Of a stretch of 13,545 nucleotides of DNA, positions 13,041 to 13,545 are shown piece after piece. The notes below the pieces were generated by a model that did no database searches, had not been told where the DNA came from, and was given only the letters and a program-made list of their open reading frames with translations. Location: NCBI GenBank assembly GCA_023396465.1, contig JAEWWF010000350.1:1-13545 (forward strand), written 5' to 3'. The position numbers and the translations under genes were made by a program. Source of the stretch: Pseudomonadota bacterium (lineage in GTDB: Bacteria > Pseudomonadota > Alphaproteobacteria > Rhodospirillales > Rhodospirillaceae). Numbering within the stretch: position 1 is the first letter of the stretch; the number at the start of each line of letters is the position of its first letter.

Positions 13041-13514
13041 GTGACCCGTCTGTCCGTGTTCAACAGCCCCCTGCTGCTCGGCTTCGACCAGTTCGAGCGG
13101 GTGCTCGACCGGGTGGCCAAAAGCTCGGCCGAGGGCTATCCGCCCTACAACATCGAACAGATCGGCGACAATGGCCTGCGCATCACCCTGGCGGTGGCCG
13201 GCTTCTCCGATGACGACCTGAGCGTCACCACCGAGGATAACCAACTGGTCATCCGCGGCCGCCAGACCCGCGACGAGGCCGACCGGGTGTTTCTCCACCG
13301 CGGCATCGCCACCCGCCAATGGCAGCGCAGCTTCGTGCTGGCCGAGGGCATCGTGGTGAAGGGGGCGTGGCTTGACAACGGCCTGCTCAACATCGACCTC
13401 GAACGGCCGATGCCGGAGCCCAAGGTCTGCCAGATCAAGATCGAGACCAAGGCCGCCGCTCCCGGCGACCGCAAGGCCCGCACCATCGAGATGAAGCCCG
13501 AATATCGCGACTGA
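13041..13514 (+). CDS. Hsp20/alpha-crystallin family small heat-shock protein (IbpA-like)
   Basis: ATP-independent cytosolic holdase of 157 residues that binds unfolding proteins under heat stress. The N-terminus MTRLSVFNSPLLLGFDQFER is typical of the alphaproteobacterial IbpA/HspA class. The alpha-crystallin domain (about 33-126) includes YPPYNIEQ, LVIRGRQ and FLHRGIATRQWQRSFVLAEG, with the conserved A-x4-G-L-L motif as AWLDNGLL (109-116). A short charged tail follows. The start is GTG 13041, with GAGGAG (13026-13031) and a 9-base spacer; longer in-frame starts from 12921 would translate the leader RNA into residues foreign to the family. Expression is probably controlled twice, by an RpoH-like promoter and by a ROSE-like hairpin over the SD. 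It is transcribed divergently from the aminotransferase. Confidence 0.95.
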   Translation: MTRLSVFNSPLLLGFDQFERVLDRVAKSSAEGYPPYNIEQIGDNGLRITLAVAGFSDDDLSVTTEDNQLVIRGRQTRDEADRVFLHRGIATRQWQRSFVLAEGIVVKGAWLDNGLLNIDLERPMPEPKVCQIKIETKAAAPGDRKARTIEMKPEYRD

Positions 13515-13545
13515 TCGAGGGCCGCTGGTCCCCTGGTCGCCATGC

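Overview
The window looks like chromosomal DNA of a GC-rich alphaproteobacterium, probably of the Rhodospirillales. The evidence is the high GC content, an MmcB-family repair protein preceded by the alphaproteobacterial LexA direct repeat (GAAC-N7-GAAC), an Hsp20 gene with a ROSE-like RNA thermometer, alphaproteobacterial-style IF3, FtsK and DapC-like proteins, and a small CheZ-like protein. The order assignment is inference; the class assignment is firmer. No transposase, integrase, CRISPR array or phage gene is visible.

Left part (1-2584, + strand): the 3' two thirds of thrS, a strongly foldable spacer ending in a T-tract, infC (translation initiation factor IF3, which appears to start at a rare AUA codon), a perfect 13-bp hairpin, and a minimal CheZ-like gene. 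Next (2634-6557, all - strand): ldh (L-lactate dehydrogenase), then a two-gene unit of an LtaS-like membrane phosphoglycerol transferase and a DgkB/YegS-like soluble lipid kinase four bases downstream. The pair suggests a loop in which diacylglycerol released from phosphatidylglycerol is re-phosphorylated. This is the best candidate here for an undescribed envelope system.

Middle (6653-8887, + strand): mmcB under a probable SOS operator, then an apparently leaderless ArsR-type regulator and a class I SAM-dependent methyltransferase. The last two look accessory. They end next to a tRNA-Arg(CCT) gene at 8966-9042 (- strand) that has its own promoter-like sequence.

Right part: the - strand unit dapC-like aminotransferase -> ftsK (cell division DNA translocase), and divergently a small heat-shock gene with an RpoH-like promoter and a 5' UTR hairpin that covers its Shine-Dalgarno sequence. 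The window ends 31 bases after the hsp20 stop. No gene-free stretch is longer than about 300 bases; the longest are 12792-13040 and 7935-8140.
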